From Russula earlei (Eukaryota > Basidiomycota > Agaricomycetes > Russulales > Russulaceae), in the NCBI GenBank assembly GCA_025769875.1, contig JAGFNK010000143.1, forward strand, positions 48,427 through 112,426: 64,000 bases of DNA, read 5' to 3'. Shown here in pieces: positions 48,601 through 59,067 of this stretch. A program made the translations under genes and the position numbers. Under the pieces are notes generated by a model. That model worked only from the letters and a program-made list of their open reading frames with translations. It did not search any database and had not been told where the DNA came from. The first letter of the stretch is position 1. Every line of letters begins with the position of its first letter.

Positions 48601-48961
48601 GAACCAACTGAACTTGGTTCCTTGCTTTGATTTCTGGTTGAACTTTATGCATATGCTATGTTCACCTTCAATCTCCAGTTTGTCTGCTTGCCACTGCCTT
48701 TCCTAGGGAGTTGGGACTTGTGTGCCCGCTTACCACTGTCTATGCCAATGACAGTAGGGGTCTTTACAGAAGTATGCATGTGTCCAACTGTGCTGCTCGT
48801 CGAGAGTCACATAGTACACCTTCTTCTTGTCATGGAGAGGTCTGTATATATTCTCTCCCTTGACTACTTCAGTGTAGGTTGCTGACTGTATGATGACTAG
48901 ATCCTAGTCTTAAGGCTTCCTGCCTTTTTCTGGTTTGCTTTCACAGCGATGTCTGTGATAG

Positions 48962-48973
48962 AAGCTTGACTTA
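48962..48973 (-). other. Element B primer-binding site, self-primer type
   Basis: Directly inside the 5' LTR, TAAGTCAAGCTT (minus). It is the exact complement of AAGCTTGACTTA in the 3' LTR (38269-38258), about 30 bp after the TATA box. It does not resemble usual tRNA primer sites such as TGGYRTC starts. The 5' LTR copy of the partner has two transitions. Confidence 0.7.
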
Positions 48974-49593
48974 TGCTAAGGCTCCAAAGTGCCTTAAATA
49001 AGATCAATGGTGGTGTCTATGAACATGTCCTACCAATGCAGATATGCTTGAGTCAAGCAAGCAATACTCATGGAGGGGAAGGAGTGTTAGATCCTTCTGG
49101 AGTATGGCAACAAGATGAGAGGGGCTCTGCAGATGGGGTAAGAGTCAACTGTTTGGGATTGGCAAACTAAGTTGAGCTTAGGGCTCAACTGTTACAACTG
49201 GGGGCTTTATATAGCCCTACAGGGATAAGGTTTGTGCTACTGTAGTACTGGTCAGTGCTATAGAAGCAAAAGGCAGCTCATAGAAGCAAGGTTGTTTCTA
49301 TGTAAACGATCTCGGTGCTGGAAGCATTAAGTGCTTCCCTAGTAGCAATCTCGGTGTCATAAGTACTTTTCTAATCAAGGAAGCAATGTACATGGCAGTA
49401 CAGGAACATCTGGGACAGAAGCAATGCTACTCACTGCTTCTTTAGTACATCTTCAGAAAGATACGATCAACGCGTTCCGAACGCGATATCAACAGACATA
49501 AACAGTCAAGATCTGATGCACGCATGATGCAAACAGTGCAGTCCATAGTTCAGGTGTTCCAGCATCTTCTGGACCCCAAACCACTTGGTAACA
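48974..49593 (-). repeat. Element B 5' LTR, intact
   Basis: 620 bp, minus strand TGTTACCAAG to GCCTTAGCA. TATATAAAG at about 49213-49205 followed by the hairpin GTTGAGC/GCTCAAC around CCTAA. It keeps the undisturbed CTCCAAAG site used by the solo LTR in the 3' copy. Confidence 0.93.
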
Positions 49594-50793
49594 CCCACTG
49601 GCCTTATTAACCTCATCGTCCTCATTCATCATCTCATAATATCAATCTTGGTCACCAACACTTCAGACACATTTGCCATCACTACCACTTCCATCCCACC
49701 CACTGCCTCCACCATAGTCTCACCAGCCACTGCCGCTGCGCCTTCATCACCCACAGCCTCCATCACCCATGCAGCTTCCATCTCACGCTCTGTTGCACCC
49801 ATAGCCTCTGCCTCAGTCCTAGCGCCACCCACCACCTCAGACCCAGCTCAGTCAGCTGCAGCTGCCACACCCACAGTCTTGCTAGCCATCTCCCCTATGG
49901 CTTTCATCTTGTGCCTGCTGCCCCCATCGCCTGAGCCTCATCCATCAGCGTTCCAGCACCACCCACCTCAGTCATCTTGCCATTGGTCCCAGTCTCAGTT
50001 CTGGTGGCTGCCACCTCTGTTGCCTCTGCCACTCCTATCTCGCACTCTGCTGCCACTCCAAAAGTCTCAGTATTGCCTGCCGCAAAACTCTCAGCCTCAC
50101 CACCCATCTCCATCGCCCCCACTGTATTGTCTCTGCATCGCACACTGTCGCCCATGCACTCATCATCACCACCTTGCCTGTCACCTCTGTTCGGAGAATC
50201 ACAGTCTTAGCCACACAATGCCTTGCCTGCCCCAACCGACTCAGTCTCATCACCCACCCTCAGTCTCAGCCTTGCCCAACAACGTCTTAGCACTGCTTGC
50301 TGCCTCAGGACTGGTTCCATCAGCCACGGCAACCATGCCCTCTGTCCTGTTTGCCACCTTGCCCTAAGCCACTCATCATTATCGCCCTCTCGTGTCATTC
50401 ATCCCTGTCCTCCTCTAAGATGGTGTCTTTCCCCATCTCTGCGCTTGTCCCTGCCCCACTGCTTCCATCTCGTTCTCTTACTGGAATTGTCTTCTTGGCA
50501 CTCTCTTACCCCCACCCCCCCCTTCCACACTCCTCTCTCGATCCTTAACTTCAAAGTCTAACAGTCCCCTTGGGTGAACACCTCCCTCTCGCAGTGCAGC
50601 CGCACCCAAGTGCCGCCTTACACCATGATGAAAGACTTGAGACATGAATGTGTCTAGTGTGCTAGGGCATGGCATGCACATGTGGTCAGTGGCAAGGGCT
50701 GGGTGATGCAATTGAGGTCTTGATGTCATACACAATGTGGCTTGTAGTGTGGTGAGGGCTGAGTAATGAAAGGGAGATGAGGGGAGGAGGTGT
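49594..50793. other. Non-coding pyrimidine-rich repeat, right of element B
   Basis: Continuation of the element B target. Long C/T/A-rich plus-strand frames exist (for example 49585-50367), but the Ser/Pro/Thr/Ala-biased translation looks like a composition effect; no domain recognised. Confidence 0.45.
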
Positions 50794-51421
50794 TGTAAGG
50801 AGGATTCTGGCTGGCCATGGAATCACATGTGGAAATGCAACATGACACAACCTGATGCACTCTTGTCCCCAGCATTCACAACTGCACACACATGCCACCT
50901 CCCTCTTGTCCCCAACTGCACACCCTTGCTAGCATGCTACCACCTCACACCAAGGCCTTGACCACATTGCCCAGCCCTCACCACTGACCATGTGCACACA
51001 CCATGCCCCAGCACACATGATGCATTCACTTCTCGAGCCTTTCACCATGGCCTTGACCATCTCAAATTCCCTTTAATGCCTCTCAATCCCTTTTACCATT
51101 TCCTCACTCTTTCATGCCTTTCATCTCTAGTACCTCTCTCCTGTATATAAAAACACCCTAGCTACTCTGTAGTAGGAGGAGTTCAGAAAAAAATCCCTCT
51201 TGTCTGCCCTTCAATTTGACTGCCTCAAGAAGTTGTCACTATGTTTGCGTGCATCCCAGCTGGGACTGCTCTCCTCCCCTCTCCCCTCCCCTCTTTCCTT
51301 GGACCGGTCAGCCTTATGATCTCACTTGCATGTCCCCGGACTCACTACAGTGTCACTGTTGGGTCATGTCACATTGTGTTTCCACACGTGATTCTGCAGC
51401 CAGCCACATAGCTACCTTACA
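50794..51421. repeat. Family I non-autonomous TIR element
   Basis: Left end TGTAAGGAGGATTCTGGCTG, with GAATCACATGTGG following; right end, reversed, TGTAAGGTAGCTATGTGGCT with GAATCACGTGTGG. About 40-bp imperfect terminal inverted repeats. It contains a TATATAAAAA motif near 51154. About 628 bp, no coding capacity. No clear target duplication. Confidence 0.6.
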
Positions 51422-51486
51422 ACATCAAGCACATCAAGTAGTTGTAAGCCCACAGGAACAGGAAGGCAAGTAAGAGGTCCTCAATA

Positions 51487-53216
51487 GTGATGTGCAGGGC
51501 CTGGCTCAGCTCAAAAGCCCTGGCTTGGGCTTGGCTTGATGTGGCTCAGGCTCAGAATAATAGCAGGCCAGGCCAGGCCCAGCCCAGCTCAGGCTCAGGC
51601 CATGGCTTTGGGTCATGTGACATGCACTTACACTGTTATCATTGTATATCAACCCTAGCAGTCACCTACACATCTTGCATGAATATATCATCTTCATCAT
51701 GATCCACAAAGCCCTCATCATCAACAAGATCCTCAACCATTCCTTCCCAACCTGCCTCATCTGTGTTATCTTCAACAACTTCCTCAACATCTCCAGATTC
51801 ATCCACCTCAAACTGAGTGCTAGGCTCTTCAAGGAACAACAAATCACAACAGTAAGTGCATTTCAGAAACTGTAGAGCCTCCACAATGTCTGGTTTGAGT
51901 CAATTATGGTGATTAGTGATAGTGATCCCTGCAGATGAGAATGCACATTCACTGGAAACAGATGATGCCATAATGGGGAGCATATTGTGTGTGAGAGATG
52001 CCCAGACATCATACTGAGTCGCATTCCACTACAATTTCATGATAAGGTTGTTGCCATAACAAGACATGATAGAGATGTACACCCCACCACTCATCAATGG
52101 TCATATTCCCTAGTTGATCCTTTGAGTTCAAGTAACCATTGAAATCCTTGTGCCATGGTGTGCAGAGGTCATTGGCAGCAACAGGAGATGTACTAGACTC
52201 AACACCATCTTTATCTTCATCATTGGACAACTCATGGATTAGTATGCTGACCTTGTGCATTGCAGACTTGCCTGTTTGTTGTAATGGTGCCAGTGCTGAG
52301 TCTCTATACATCTCAAAGTAGCACTTCTTGTACTGCAGAAAGAGTTTGGTAAGCACTCATGACATCCCCTGAAATATATTCACTGACTGTTTCTTTGATG
52401 TTCTCAAGTATACTTTCCACCTTATCATCACCCCAGTATTTGTGAATGTGTTCTGTTTTCTGTGATGGGTCAAGTACTAAAACAAATTATTAGAATATCA
52501 AAGGGGAGGTAGGAAGTCATTGAACATATAGAAAATTTATATGTATTGCATTCAGCAGTGTGATCATAGTATTCTTCAATATTTGCCAAGCCAGCATTCA
52601 GTGCAGGCACTATTTTGCATGCTCAGCACATTTTGACCAAGCCATGTGTAATGCTTCAAGAGCAGGTAATGCAAGATGAAGTGTCATTGCCCAATCTGAT
52701 GAAAATGCCTGCTGTGCATTATTGGGATGCTAGACAATGTCAGCAAAAGTTGAGGATTAGCCGCAACAGGTCTTACAGCAAGAAGATCATTGAATAATTG
52801 AATGTGTCCTCATTCATCATCTGAGAGCTGCAAATCATCAATCTTTTGACATTTCATGAGATCCTTCTCCTCTCATCCAATCTCATACACAAATGTGTCA
52901 ACAAACTATGATTTGTTAGTGTGGTCTTTGGTTGCATGTAACATATCACATACTGGACATGTTGCCTCAGCCTGTGAGGTCATGACATATGTCAAAGGCC
53001 AGTGCACAGCCATGTTGATCAGGAGTTGGTGGACAATCTTCACTCCACCCCATGTTGGAATATTGATGAAAAGTTGTTTACATTTTGCTGAAGAGTGAGC
53101 CTACCAACAACCAATGTCAAGGCGAAAATGACTGTGAATAGTGATCTTGTACCTTCACACAGATTGTTTGCACCAGTCCAACCTCATCACATTCAACCCC
53201 AGTAAGATCAGCCTCT
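51487..53216 (-). pseudogene. hAT transposon remnant 4 with degenerate transposase
   Basis: The left end has GATGTGCAGGGCCTGG and repeated GGCTCAG/GGCCAGG motifs typical of hAT subterminal regions. Minus-strand coding includes WASLTHNML, MASSVSSECAFSSAGITI (hAT dimerisation domain, about 52010-51915), VEALQFLKCTYC, and an acidic tail to 51666. Upstream: TIDEWWGVHLYHVLLW (about 52100) and YKKCYFEMYRDSALAP. The right part is cut at about 53217. Confidence 0.65.
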
Positions 53217-53650
53217 GTCATGATTTACCCCCTTGTTGGTTCATCACTAACCTCTTCTGTTATTGTTCTCTTCTGTCACCCTTGTCCCTTTGGTTACTGT
53301 TTCATCCCTTGATATTGATTGACAGCTGTCACTTTACCTCCTTGTGTTTCACTTATCATTGATCTCCTTTTGCTATTGGCTCACCTTTTATCTATTGTTC
53401 TGCATATAGTACTGTACAGCCTTGCTACATACAGTATTTAAGTGCCTGTAGAAGCTGGGGAATGCCCCAAGCTTAGCTTTGTCCCACTTCCTGTTGAATC
53501 CCTCTGCCCTGTATCCTCTTTTTCAAATCACAACCTTTTTGTGCTGGCTTATACCTTGCCTGACATCAACACACTAGGAGGAACCCTTGTGTTCCTCTTG
53601 CCCCTCTCTTGCTCTATCATCATCCTCCTCTTCTGTAAGGTTACCAGAAG
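53217..53650 (+). promoter_or_regulatory. Possible LTR (unassigned), with TATA-like box and hairpin
   Basis: Begins TGTCATGATTTACCCCC after hAT coding sequence. It holds CAGTATTTAAG (53431) and, about 20 bp on, a GGGG/CCCC stem (GCTGGGGAATGCCCCAAGC, 53455-53473), the same plan as the LTRs elsewhere in the window. The 3' limit and duplication are not found. Confidence 0.35.
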
Positions 53651-53849
53651 ATCAACTCTGTCTGTGGATTAGGTCATCCTTGACTTGGTCTTGAGATGCT
53701 AAACCTTTGACCTGGTCTCTTTGAGCCAGCCCCAATGAACCCTGAGCTAACGCTCCAACAGCTGCAACTGCCATAACAGCCTCAGGCTCAGCAGGATTGT
53801 AATGTTTTGATTTGCTGTATGTAGATATCACTGCTTGCATCACTAGGTT

Positions 53850-55028
53850 GATGATAACCTTGTTATCAAGCAAAGTTGGTGGATGAGTAAGAAGTCAGAG
53901 TACACTTACTGAGTGTTAAGATCTGCCTGATCTTAATATTGGCTCTAGTGAAAGAGTTGCTTAATATAGTTCAAGCACTAGACTTTGAATCCTTCAATAT
54001 TATCTCAGGAAGAATGAATGGTTTGAGATGAGAAGGGCCTCTTTCACTTAGAGTGGTGTATTGGTTTGAGAGAATGAGGATTCAATGTGAATTCAAGAAG
54101 TAAGTTGAGCATAAGGCTCAACTCTTGATACACCAGAGTATTTATACTGTATCTCCATAACGGCTGATCCAATTTGTACAAAACTTGGGGAGCATATAGC
54201 TGGGAACCACTAGTATCCAAAAATAGAGACCACAATTTGAAAGTATTAGTAATGACTCACATGTGAGTCATTCTTTCCTAGTATTTGTTGTCAATCCAGT
54301 AAGCAATCACTAAGCATGAGTCAGCAAGTCAGTAAGCAAAAAGTAAGCAAACAGTAAGCAAACAGTAAGCAGAAATGAGTAAGCAAACATAGGTAAGCAA
54401 GTAAACATGAACACAAGTCAAATCCTAACACTGAGCATGCTCAGTCATGCTCAGGAAGTTGCTGAGTAAGAAGGCTCATATTGATGAGTAAAAGCTTTAG
54501 TGTCCATGTGTTCACTGCTTAGTACACATGCAAAGCACCTGATTCATTTACTGTTAGTTAGTTTAGGGCCAGTTGTCTGAGGACTTGTGGTTTTGTCCAT
54601 GGAGTAGAGTTGTCCATAAGGCCCCTTATATAGTCCTATTAGGGTCCTTAGAGTTGACCCTAATACTTCTATTAAGGTCCTTAGTATTGCCTTATAGTTT
54701 GTTCTAAGGTTATTAGAGTTAGTTTAATAACGTGTTATAGGGCCTATAGTATCTTTGTTAGTGTCTATTGTAGAGCACTTTGGGTCATCCTAAAGGGTCT
54801 TTAGGGAGCCTGTAATACTTTCTTATATTGCTAGAAGGGTTGCCACTAAGTAGGGCTTGTTGTATGTCAATTGTGCCTAGAATCAATTGTGCAACACTGC
54901 ATGCATGATATTGTGGACCCCTCTACTCACCACTTTTGCTCATGTGAACAGGTGGCATCATAGAGGCTGGGTTTCCTCTAATAAGGAAGGGTCCTTCAAG
55001 GGCCCTCTCCAGGAAATGGTTCATGACA
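53850..55028 (-). repeat. C-family LTR, truncated, with nested E-family solo LTR
   Basis: 53850-53913 plus 54436-55028 is colinear with the C-family LTR. The part with TATA box and hairpin is missing at the left; the right end is GGTTCATGACA. CpG-poor, hence an old copy. Confidence 0.8.
53914..54430 (-). mobile_element. E-family solo LTR, target duplication CTGAG
   Basis: 517 bp, plus-strand ends TGTTAAGATCTG and AATCCTAACA. CTGAG at 53909-53913 and 54431-54435. On the minus strand GTATAAATAC (about 54150) is followed by the hairpin GTTGAGC/GCTCAAC. Confidence 0.9.
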
Positions 55029-55246
55029 TTTGTTGACATAGGAGGTGGAAAATGCATCAAGTGTATCTGTGAATGAAAGAGTCTTTAAAACATGTTGGGG
55101 GCCAAACACTGGAATAAGATGTGAAGCTTGAACAATCCTATTGAGGTGGATGATCAAGGTAAAGGCTTCACAATTTCCCAACACAATTGGCTCAACTACC
55201 CACATGCCTATGTTATCATTCAATGAAATTCCCAAACATGAGAACC
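55029..55246 (-). pseudogene. Fragment of a DNA-transposon-associated fungal protein
   Basis: Minus-strand frame with NCEAFTLIIHLNRIVQASHL, IPVFG and DTLDAFSTSYVNK, cut at both ends. The pattern AxHLIPVFG ... LDxFxxxYVNK recalls the large uncharacterised protein of Plavaka/KDZ-type DNA transposons of Agaricomycetes. Recognition is from memory of the family pattern only. Confidence 0.4.
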
Positions 55247-56402
55247 TGTCACTGACTGGGGGCGGTGTCACTGACAAATTGTTTCATGCGCGAGACGTGT
55301 GCACTGAGTCGAGCGAGACGACAAGTTCTCACTGGTATTTGGGGATCTCAGTGACAACACAGCGAAGGCTAGTGTGTACCACGGAGTGGAAAGACAATGA
55401 ATAAGTCTTCGCATTTGAAGACTTAGAGAGATGAGAGAGATTCTAAGACGATTGCTTGATTCCCTGCAAGCCTACAGTCCCGAAGCTGAATCCAGTGATA
55501 TTTCACAAGAGAACAAGCTTAGGGCTTGTTCTCTTCCACGAACAGGTTTATATAGACAGTATGTCCTTTATCAAATAGTAGACATGAGGTAACAATGAGA
55601 CAATCGAGACTGGAACATGCTGGAAGGTGGTGGTACATGCAAGGCTGAACAAGTCATGAGAACACACAGGAAATGTGAGGCCTGTCCAGGTAGGCTTGTC
55701 TGGTTGCCGGTCTGGTCCAAGGGGCCGGTACTTGTGACATCACCCCCTTGTTAATGTCTAAGCAATATAGGGGAGGATGGTGGATTGACAGCGATGAGTG
55801 TGAAAGTGGACTTGGTCGTGAGGGACCCAACACATTCTGTTGGTCTTGCATCATTGGTGTGGGTTCCTGCAATGGTCAGCCATATGTCCTTGACGATTGC
55901 AGAGGACACAGACGGCAATCTTGGGGCATTCGAAGGTGTCGTGTCCTCCATCGTGACACCAGGCACATTTGTTGGAGAGTCGAGGGGAGAATTGATACCA
56001 TGGGTCTAAGAGGGCTTGTTTGGCGTCCTGGTGTTCTTGGTTGGAGAGTTGAGGCATAGCTTCGAATAAGACTCGTGGTTTGAGGCGAGCTTTAGTGTTA
56101 GCCTTGGCCAGCTTGATCTCCGAATCTCTCACTTCCCACATCATGTCATGGTACCTTTCTTGGGTGGTGACAAGGCTGTTTGCCATTTGTCATGTTTTCT
56201 TTATGGCAAACCAATAGCGGTGTACTTCGGCTTCTAGGGACAAATCTTGTTTCGAACCTAAGTGCCTCATCTATGGCATTGGTGTGTCTGAGGCCGTCTT
56301 TGAATAAGAAGGCATCTTTTTGTGTGAGGAGGGGATGAGGGTACGGGTCAGCTCAGTGCTTGAATGGGTATATGGTGAGTGGGGCACCTGGGACCATAAG
56401 TG
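55247..56402 (-). mobile_element. Element D-prime: truncated D-family copy (3' LTR plus end of accessory ORF)
   Basis: 55247-55739 is a 493-bp D-family LTR, the same length as 56798-57290. The polypurine tract AACAAGGGGGTGA abuts it at 55752-55740 (minus). 56260-55775 encodes the end of the accessory ORF (MANSLVTTQERYHDMMWEV, CAWCHDGGHDTFEC, CVLCNRQGHMADHC). Homology stops at about 56402. Confidence 0.88.
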
Positions 56403-56797
56403 GCTACTCAAGAGAGACCTCTCTCACTTTGCATTGCCAACTCCCTTCCGTTTCCTGGGCTACCCCTCCTGCAGTACAAGACATTGCTATTGCAAAGGCA
56501 CTATAACATGACCAGGCACCCATTTCCTAATCGGGTAATCATCGCGTGGCAGCCACATGGTCACCCAGCCACCAAGAACCCGAAACAGCAGCACAAACTC
56601 TTAGAAACTGTTGCATAACTCATCTGACATCATCAAGGCTCCAATGACATTATGGCTGACTGAGCAACTCCACAGTGACCTCATAGGCCCACTAAGCACT
56701 CCACAGTGACATCATAATGATGTCATCGCTCCACAATGATCAGTAATGTGCTCAGTAAGCCTGAAACTTGACACAAGCAAGTTTATGCCTCTGTAGT
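56403..56797 (+). repeat. A-family LTR, 5'-truncated, interrupted by element D
   Basis: Colinear with 4204-4530 and 37245-38073. It breaks off after CTCTGTAGT, exactly where element D starts; the missing remainder should lie right of the window. Confidence 0.85.
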
Positions 56798-57290
56798 TGT
56801 CACAAATACCAGTCCCTCGGACCGAACTGGCAACCGGACAAGCCTACCCGGACAGCCTCACGATTCCCACGCGTTCGTATGACTCACTTAGCCTCGCCTG
56901 TACCACTACTTTCCAGCATGTTCCCTTCTCGATTGTCTCACTACTACCTCATGTCTGCTATTTGATATAGGACACAGTTGTCTATATAAACCTGTCAGTA
57001 ACAGAGAACAAGCCCTAAGCTTGTTCTCTTGTGAAATATCACTGGATTCTAGCTTCGGGACTGTAGGCTTGCAGGGAATCAAGCAATCGACTCAGAAACT
57101 CTTTCCACCTTCTAAGTCTTCAAACGCGAAGACTTATCCACTGTATTTCCTCTCCGCGGTACACACTAGCCTTCGCTGTGTTGTCACCGAGATCCCCGAA
57201 TCTCGCGAGAACTCGTCGTCTCGCTCGACTCAGTGCGTACGTCTCACGCGTGAAACGATTTGTCAGCGACACCGCCCCCAGTCGGTGACA
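56798..57290 (+). repeat. Element D 5' LTR
   Basis: 493 bp, TGTCACAAATACC to CAGTCGGTGACA. TATATAAA at 56983-56990. The palindrome with arms GAGAACAAGC and GCTTGTTCTC (57004-57028) spans the predicted transcription start. Confidence 0.95.
56983..56990 (+). promoter_or_regulatory. TATA box of element D
   Basis: TATATAAA in the 5' LTR, 33 bp before TAAGCTTGTTCT (57016-57027), which pairs with the primer-binding site. The 3' LTR copy has TATAAAA here, one base shorter. Confidence 0.7.
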
Positions 57291-57292
57291 TT

Positions 57293-57304
57293 AGAACAAG
57301 CTTA
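57293..57304 (+). other. Element D primer-binding site, self-primer type
   Basis: AGAACAAGCTTA, two bases after the LTR, is the exact 12-nt complement of TAAGCTTGTTCT at 57016-57027, the predicted mRNA 5' end. This is the arrangement known from Tf1/sushi-type chromoviruses, where the folded-back mRNA end primes minus-strand DNA. Confidence 0.8.
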
Positions 57305-57366
57305 CCTCCGAACCCTTGACCCCGAACCGCACGCTCACAAACGAATATATCTGTCTTTTTCTCAAT

Positions 57367-59067
57367 ATGACCACAACTCGAGACTGGAAAACTAAAGGAC
57401 TCAGCACACCAACTCTTGAAGGACTAGCAGCCCTCAAATGCCCCTTTGAGCTGCTCCCTGATCAAGAAAAGAATGTCCCTAGTGCAACCATGTTCGACGA
57501 CGGCGTCGAATTCTATACCATACGAACGGACAGCGTGCCCTGGACCGGCTACTACATCAACTGGAAAAATGCCAAGGTAGCTCTAGGCCACCTCTTTGGC
57601 CTTTGGTTCGAGATTGCGAGACGCGGCGATACCTGGGAAGCAACACGCGTTGCTCGCGCGGCCTTCAGACTCCAGCAAAGCCCTCTCAGGGGTATCAACA
57701 TTACAACCCTAACAGCATCTGGAGAACCTGTTCCTAACTCAAAGGCCCCTAGCCGTGTTCCAACACCTGGACCCGCTCCGCTTACCGAAGCCCCAATGGA
57801 ACTCGAACCCACGACAACGACGAATGTTTTCGTCACCACCACCGAACCCGAATCAACTAGGCCTCAACCCGCGTCGTCCGGAATGGTGCAAGCCCCTTTC
57901 CGCCCCTCATTCACAGGATTCGGAGGACACGGAATACGACCTCCGAGCCCTAACCCCAACCCCGACGACTACGACACACGCGCCGATCGTGACCAAAACG
58001 CACGCGGCCCCGACAATGGAAAACTCAAAGGGATCCCTCCCGACTTCTTCAATGGTGACCGCGTGCGCACCCACGCATTCTTAGTTGCATTCAATAGATT
58101 TATGTCTATGAATCACGACAGCAAGATTGCCAAAGATCCCATCAAGAAATGTGCATATTTCCTCTCACTTATGAAAGGACCCAAAGTCGAAGGATGGCTC
58201 AAAGCCATGGACCAGTGGCTTGAGGACGTACAGGACGACCCCACCAACATACCACTTGGACTTACAGCATGGGAAGCGTTGCGACAACAATTTCGTCGCG
58301 CGTTTACCGACTATGCAGAACGCGAAAAAGCCCAGGACAAACTCAAGGAACTCAAGATGAAAGATGGGCTCCTCGACAACTACGTTTCCAAGTTCCAACT
58401 GTTGGCCAGACAAGCGGGACTCGACCTAGACGAACCTACAGTTATGAGACTGTTCGCTTGGGGACTCCCACGATCCTTGGTTGAATCATGCCTCGACCTC
58501 GAAGACCCTACGTCATTCGCAGACTGGGTCGCGGCAGCACAGAAACATCATCGAGTCTGGATGCGCAAACGTGCAATCCTGTCCGATCACTCCAGCAGCC
58601 GCGGACGCAATTTCACTCAACCCCAGAACAGTCGACCCTGGGGACGACTTGCAAACTCAGCATGGGCCAACCGCGGAAATAATCAAAACAACGTCACGCC
58701 TGCACGCCCACGGCTCCCACCACGCGATCCAAACGCAATGGACACCAGCGCGGGCACCGCTCACAAAGCAATTACTGAAGCCGAGAAACAGAAACACCGA
58801 GAAGAAGGAAGATGTTTCCATTGCTCTCTTCGAGGACATCTAGCCCGCGACTGCCCCACTAAACCGAAACGTGAAGCAACTCGCGCGCGTGCCACAAACA
58901 CGGCCACTACCACATCCGAATCTTCCATGGTGGAAGTGATCGAAGAAAGCGCAGGCGATAAAGTCGCAAAGGCAGCAAAGGCACTTTCAGTAGAGGAAAG
59001 GGAAACCTTCATTAGAGCCTTAATGGAAGAGGAGGAGAACAAAGAACAGGATTTTTTGGACGCTTGA
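57367..59067 (+). CDS. Element D gag
   Basis: 566-residue structural polyprotein of the virus-like particle. First ATG after the primer-binding site (MTTTRDWKTKGL). The N-terminal third is variable and Pro/Thr-rich. The capsid domain is about 58000-58560 (IPPDFFNGDRVRTHAFLVAF, KKCAYFLSLMKGPKVEGW, AWEALRQQFRRAFTDYAE, RLFAWGLPRSLVESC). One CCHC knuckle, CFHCSLRGHLARDCP, at about 58812-58856. Acidic end EEEENKEQDFLDA. The run of six T at 59052-59057 near the stop is the likely shift site into pol. Intact. Confidence 0.93.
   Translation: MTTTRDWKTKGLSTPTLEGLAALKCPFELLPDQEKNVPSATMFDDGVEFYTIRTDSVPWTGYYINWKNAKVALGHLFGLWFEIARRGDTWEATRVARAAFRLQQSPLRGINITTLTASGEPVPNSKAPSRVPTPGPAPLTEAPMELEPTTTTNVFVTTTEPESTRPQPASSGMVQAPFRPSFTGFGGHGIRPPSPNPNPDDYDTRADRDQNARGPDNGKLKGIPPDFFNGDRVRTHAFLVAFNRFMSMNHDSKIAKDPIKKCAYFLSLMKGPKVEGWLKAMDQWLEDVQDDPTNIPLGLTAWEALRQQFRRAFTDYAEREKAQDKLKELKMKDGLLDNYVSKFQLLARQAGLDLDEPTVMRLFAWGLPRSLVESCLDLEDPTSFADWVAAAQKHHRVWMRKRAILSDHSSSRGRNFTQPQNSRPWGRLANSAWANRGNNQNNVTPARPRLPPRDPNAMDTSAGTAHKAITEAEKQKHREEGRCFHCSLRGHLARDCPTKPKREATRARATNTATTTSESSMVEVIEESAGDKVAKAAKALSVEERETFIRALMEEEENKEQDFLDA
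59052..59058 (+). promoter_or_regulatory. Predicted -1 ribosomal frameshift site between gag and pol
   Basis: T TTT TTG in the gag frame, 7 nt before the gag stop (59065-59067). Pol is open in the -1 frame across this point, and the first pol-frame ATG is at 59107, so a -1 shift would fuse gag to protease. Confidence 0.6.

Larger units (their letters stand above)
37230..49593 (-). mobile_element. Element B: Ty3/gypsy chromovirus with LTRs, TSD CCCAC, four nested solo LTRs
   Basis: LTRs at 48974-49593 (5', 620 bp) and 37230-38683 (3', 620 bp after removing an 829-bp solo LTR plus 5-bp duplication). CCCAC at 37225-37229 and 49594-49598. Internal order on the minus strand: gag, protease, reverse transcriptase, RNase H, integrase, chromodomain, extra ORF. 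This puts it in the chromovirus branch of Ty3/gypsy. Three C-family solo LTRs (39304, 43079, 44924) and one A-family solo LTR (37245) are nested in it. Without them the element is about 8.6 kb. Coding regions carry several TGA stops and small indels, so it is inactive. Confidence 0.93.

Noticed and set aside
49585..50560. 260-residue frame rich in Ala, Thr, Ser and Pro
   Set aside because: Low-complexity repeat DNA flanking element B; the opposite strand is also open.
53652..53873. 73-residue minus-strand frame (Ala/Gln-rich)
   Set aside because: Short, no domain, runs into C-family LTR sequence.
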